DNA from: UBA6136 sp964344495
Lineage (GTDB): Bacteria; Pseudomonadota; Gammaproteobacteria; Methylococcales; Methylococcaceae
Length of the DNA stretch: 18,156 nt
Assembly (NCBI GenBank): GCA_964344495.1
Contig: CAYFNI010000047.1
Coordinates: 1 to 18,156 of the forward strand
Direction of reading: 5' to 3'
The position numbers were made by a program, and so were the translations under genes. This document shows positions 16,599 through 18,156 of this stretch, one piece after another (positions within the stretch are counted from its first letter, which is position 1; the number at the start of each line of letters is the position of its first letter). The notes beneath the pieces were generated by a model. It searched no databases. It had not been told where the DNA came from and saw nothing but the letters and a program-made list of their open reading frames with translations.

Positions 16599-16641
16599 AT
16601 CGGCATTTTTATTAACTGCTCAGAGTATTTGGAGAAAAAAG

Positions 16642-17250
16642 ATGGCAAGCAGTTTTGTATTCGAGGCAGAGTCCCGTAAGGATCTCGGCCGTGGTTTTGC
16701 GCGTCGCATGCGCGTGGCAGGCCGAGTACCGGCGATTCTGTATGGTGGATCCGCCGAACCGGTCGGTCTGTCGCTGGATCACAACAAGGTCCTGAAGGCG
16801 CTGGAAAATGATGCAACCTACTCTCACATTCTGACCCTGCGTTTTGATGGCAAGGAAGAAACGGCCATCCTCAAGGATCTGCAGCGCCATCCGAGCCGTC
16901 CTGTGATCATGCATATGGATTTTCAGCGGGTGAGCGAGTCACAGAAAATCCGGGTACATGTGCCGATTCATTTCATCAATCAGGAAACCTCCGTCGGAGC
17001 CAAGAAGGGTGGCGTGATTACGCATAGCCTGGTGGATGTTGAGGTGACCTGTCTGCCGAGTCGTCTGCCGGAGTACATCGAAGTCGATATGGCCAAGATG
17101 GATGTCGGCCAATCGGTGCATTTGTCGGATCTGAAGCTGCCGGGAGGCGTGGAAATTGTCGAATTGCTGCACGGACCGGAACACGATCAGGTGGTCGCGG
17201 CGATTGAGCATGCGAGAACCGCTGCGGAAGACACTGGGGCTGCGGAATAA
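16642..17250 (+). CDS. rplY: 50S ribosomal protein L25 / general stress protein Ctc
   Basis: Binds 5S rRNA in the large subunit. The 202 residues make this the long Ctc/TL5 form rather than the 94-residue E. coli L25. The N-terminal 5S-binding domain (about 4-92) contains RKDLGRGFARRMRVAGRVPA (12-31), ILYGG (32-36) and LKDLQRHPSRPVIMHMDFQRV (77-97). The C-terminal TL5 beta domain (about 98-190) contains VPIHFINQ and the GGVITHSLVDVEVTCLP segment. GGAG lies seven bases before the ATG. The 43-base gap after prs is AT-rich, with no clear terminator. The prs-rplY-pth order is common in gammaproteobacteria. Confidence 0.96.
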   Translation: MASSFVFEAESRKDLGRGFARRMRVAGRVPAILYGGSAEPVGLSLDHNKVLKALENDATYSHILTLRFDGKEETAILKDLQRHPSRPVIMHMDFQRVSESQKIRVHVPIHFINQETSVGAKKGGVITHSLVDVEVTCLPSRLPEYIEVDMAKMDVGQSVHLSDLKLPGGVEIVELLHGPEHDQVVAAIEHARTAAEDTGAAE

Positions 17251-17277
17251 CCAACGACAGAACCTGCGGAGTGGAGT

Positions 17278-17892
17278 TTGGCTCAAGCGATCAGATTGAT
17301 TGTTGGATTGGGTAACCCTACTCCGCGCTATGAAAAAACCCGGCATAACGCCGGGTTTTGGTTTTTGGAGGCATTAACGCGCAGATTGGGCGCCGTGTTG
17401 CGAGCCGACCCGAAGTTCCACGGCGATGTGGCCCGCTATGACACCCCTCAAGGTCCGGTCTATTTGCTGCGGCCAGTTACATACATGAATCGAAGTGGCC
17501 TCGCGGTCGCAGCGATTGCATCGTTCTATAAAATCCGGCCCGACGAGATTCTGGTCGCGCATGATGAGCTTGATTTGCCCGTGGGAGCCGTGCGGCTCAA
17601 GAAAGGGGGCGGGCACGGCGGTCATAACGGATTGAGGGACATGGTGGCGCAGCTGGCCAGCCCTGATTTTTATCGGCTCAGGTTGGGCATAGGACACCCG
17701 GGGGATCGCCTTGAGGTGGCCAACTATGTGCTGCACGAGCCTTCAGTAAGCGATCTGAAGGTAATTCAATCGGCAATAGCCGACGCTCTGGCTGAATCTG
17801 AGGCAATGATCAAAGGGGATATGTCAGCCGTCATGAATCGCCTCAATGGGGCTGCTCGTAAAAGCAAAAAAAAGGTTGACGTCACCGAATAG
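17278..17892 (+). CDS. pth: Peptidyl-tRNA hydrolase
   Basis: Frees tRNA from prematurely released peptidyl-tRNA. The 204 residues compare with 194 in E. coli. Active-site residues are all present: Asn13 in VGLGNP (9-14), catalytic His23 in TRHNAG (21-26), Met70-Asn71 in TYMNRSG, Asp96 in HDELD (95-99) and Asn117 in GHGGHNGLRD (112-121). The start is TTG 17278 with GGAG (17268-17271) six bases upstream; no ATG or GTG would keep the conserved LIVGLGNP segment intact. A weak start codon fits low expression. A terminator-shaped hairpin (17335-17359) lies within codons 20-28, covering the catalytic His. The end is Lys-rich (KSKKKVDVTE). The next promoter overlaps its last codons. Confidence 0.97.
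   Translation: MAQAIRLIVGLGNPTPRYEKTRHNAGFWFLEALTRRLGAVLRADPKFHGDVARYDTPQGPVYLLRPVTYMNRSGLAVAAIASFYKIRPDEILVAHDELDLPVGAVRLKKGGGHGGHNGLRDMVAQLASPDFYRLRLGIGHPGDRLEVANYVLHEPSVSDLKVIQSAIADALAESEAMIKGDMSAVMNRLNGAARKSKKKVDVTE
17335..17366 (+). terminator. Intrinsic-terminator-like hairpin inside the pth coding region
   Basis: AAAACCCGGC (17335-17344) and GCCGGGTTTT (17350-17359) form a perfect 10 bp stem with the loop ATAAC, followed by GG and five T (17362-17366). An A-run precedes it and a T-rich tract follows, as in intrinsic terminators. It is about 57 bases inside pth, so it could reduce readthrough from rplY into pth, with translating ribosomes preventing its folding. Function is inferred from shape only. 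Confidence 0.45.
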
Positions 17893-17904
17893 TGTCATCA
17901 TAAT
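17876..17904 (+). promoter_or_regulatory. Strong sigma-70 promoter of the tRNA-Tyr/Gly/Thr cluster
   Basis: TTGACG (17876-17881, 5 of 6 matches) and CATAAT (17899-17904, 5 of 6 matches) are exactly 17 bases apart. The expected start is near 17911, leaving about 11 bases before tRNA-Tyr. The -35 box overlaps the last codons of pth. In many proteobacteria this cluster continues into tufB, which would lie beyond the window. Confidence 0.75.
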
Positions 17905-17921
17905 TATCTGCTGTCCCTAGA

Positions 17922-18006
<85 letters not shown>

Positions 18007-18024
18007 TAGGGCCAGATTTTGTTG

Positions 18025-18098
<74 letters not shown>

Positions 18099-18105
18099 TG
18101 ATTTT

Positions 18106-18156
<51 letters not shown>

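Noticed and set aside
16583..16615. Possible terminator after prs (CGAT-TAA-ATCG followed by T-run)
   Set aside because: The stem is only four base pairs and AT-rich, too weak for an intrinsic terminator.

Overview
This window is a stretch of core genome from a non-enteric gammaproteobacterium of fairly high GC content (about 60% by eye). Gene content and order support this: hemA, prfA and prmC run leftward, divergent from a TPR lipoprotein, lolB, ispE, tRNA-Gln, prs, rplY and pth running rightward. From memory, this is the Pseudomonas-type arrangement. I cannot name the genus from sequence alone.

Layout. (1) 1-2009, minus strand: ftsE and ftsX (divisome ABC complex) lead into the 5' third of rpoH (sigma-32), which runs off the left edge. 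A perfect CIRCE operator lies between ftsX and rpoH. (2) 2191-3675, plus strand: a lone polysaccharide/oligosaccharide flippase divergent from ftsE, where many relatives have ftsY. (3) 3717-7408, minus strand: priA, a rhomboid protease, and a truncated-globin-like protein that seems to lack its haem ligands. (4) 7555-8558, plus strand: an HNH nuclease and a small exported protein of unknown function. (5) 8598-12189, minus strand: hemA-prfA-prmC with 3-4 base gaps. The prmC frame continues into a second domain resembling a degenerate JAMM/Mov34 (M67-like) peptidase. (6) 12347-17892, plus strand: TPR lipoprotein, lolB, ispE, tRNA-Gln, prs, rplY, pth. (7) 17876 to the end: a strong promoter and the tRNA-Tyr, tRNA-Gly, tRNA-Thr cluster, the last cut by the window edge. 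In many proteobacteria tufB follows such a cluster.

Functional links. HemA makes the tetrapyrrole precursor from glutamyl-tRNA. PrfA reads UAA/UAG stops and PrmC methylates its GGQ glutamine. LolB inserts lipoproteins into the outer membrane. IspE serves isoprenoid synthesis, Prs makes PRPP, RplY binds 5S rRNA, and Pth recycles peptidyl-tRNA. All are housekeeping functions; I see no mobile element, CRISPR array, prophage or biosynthetic cluster.

The points most worth a second look are regulatory or architectural: the CIRCE operator in front of rpoH, the PrmC-JAMM-like fusion, the ispE stop codon lying inside tRNA-Gln, a terminator-shaped hairpin inside the pth active-site codons, and the globin without recognisable haem ligands. 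No intergenic gap exceeds 300 bases; the longest are 2010-2190, 12190-12346 and 7409-7554, and all look like divergent promoter regions.
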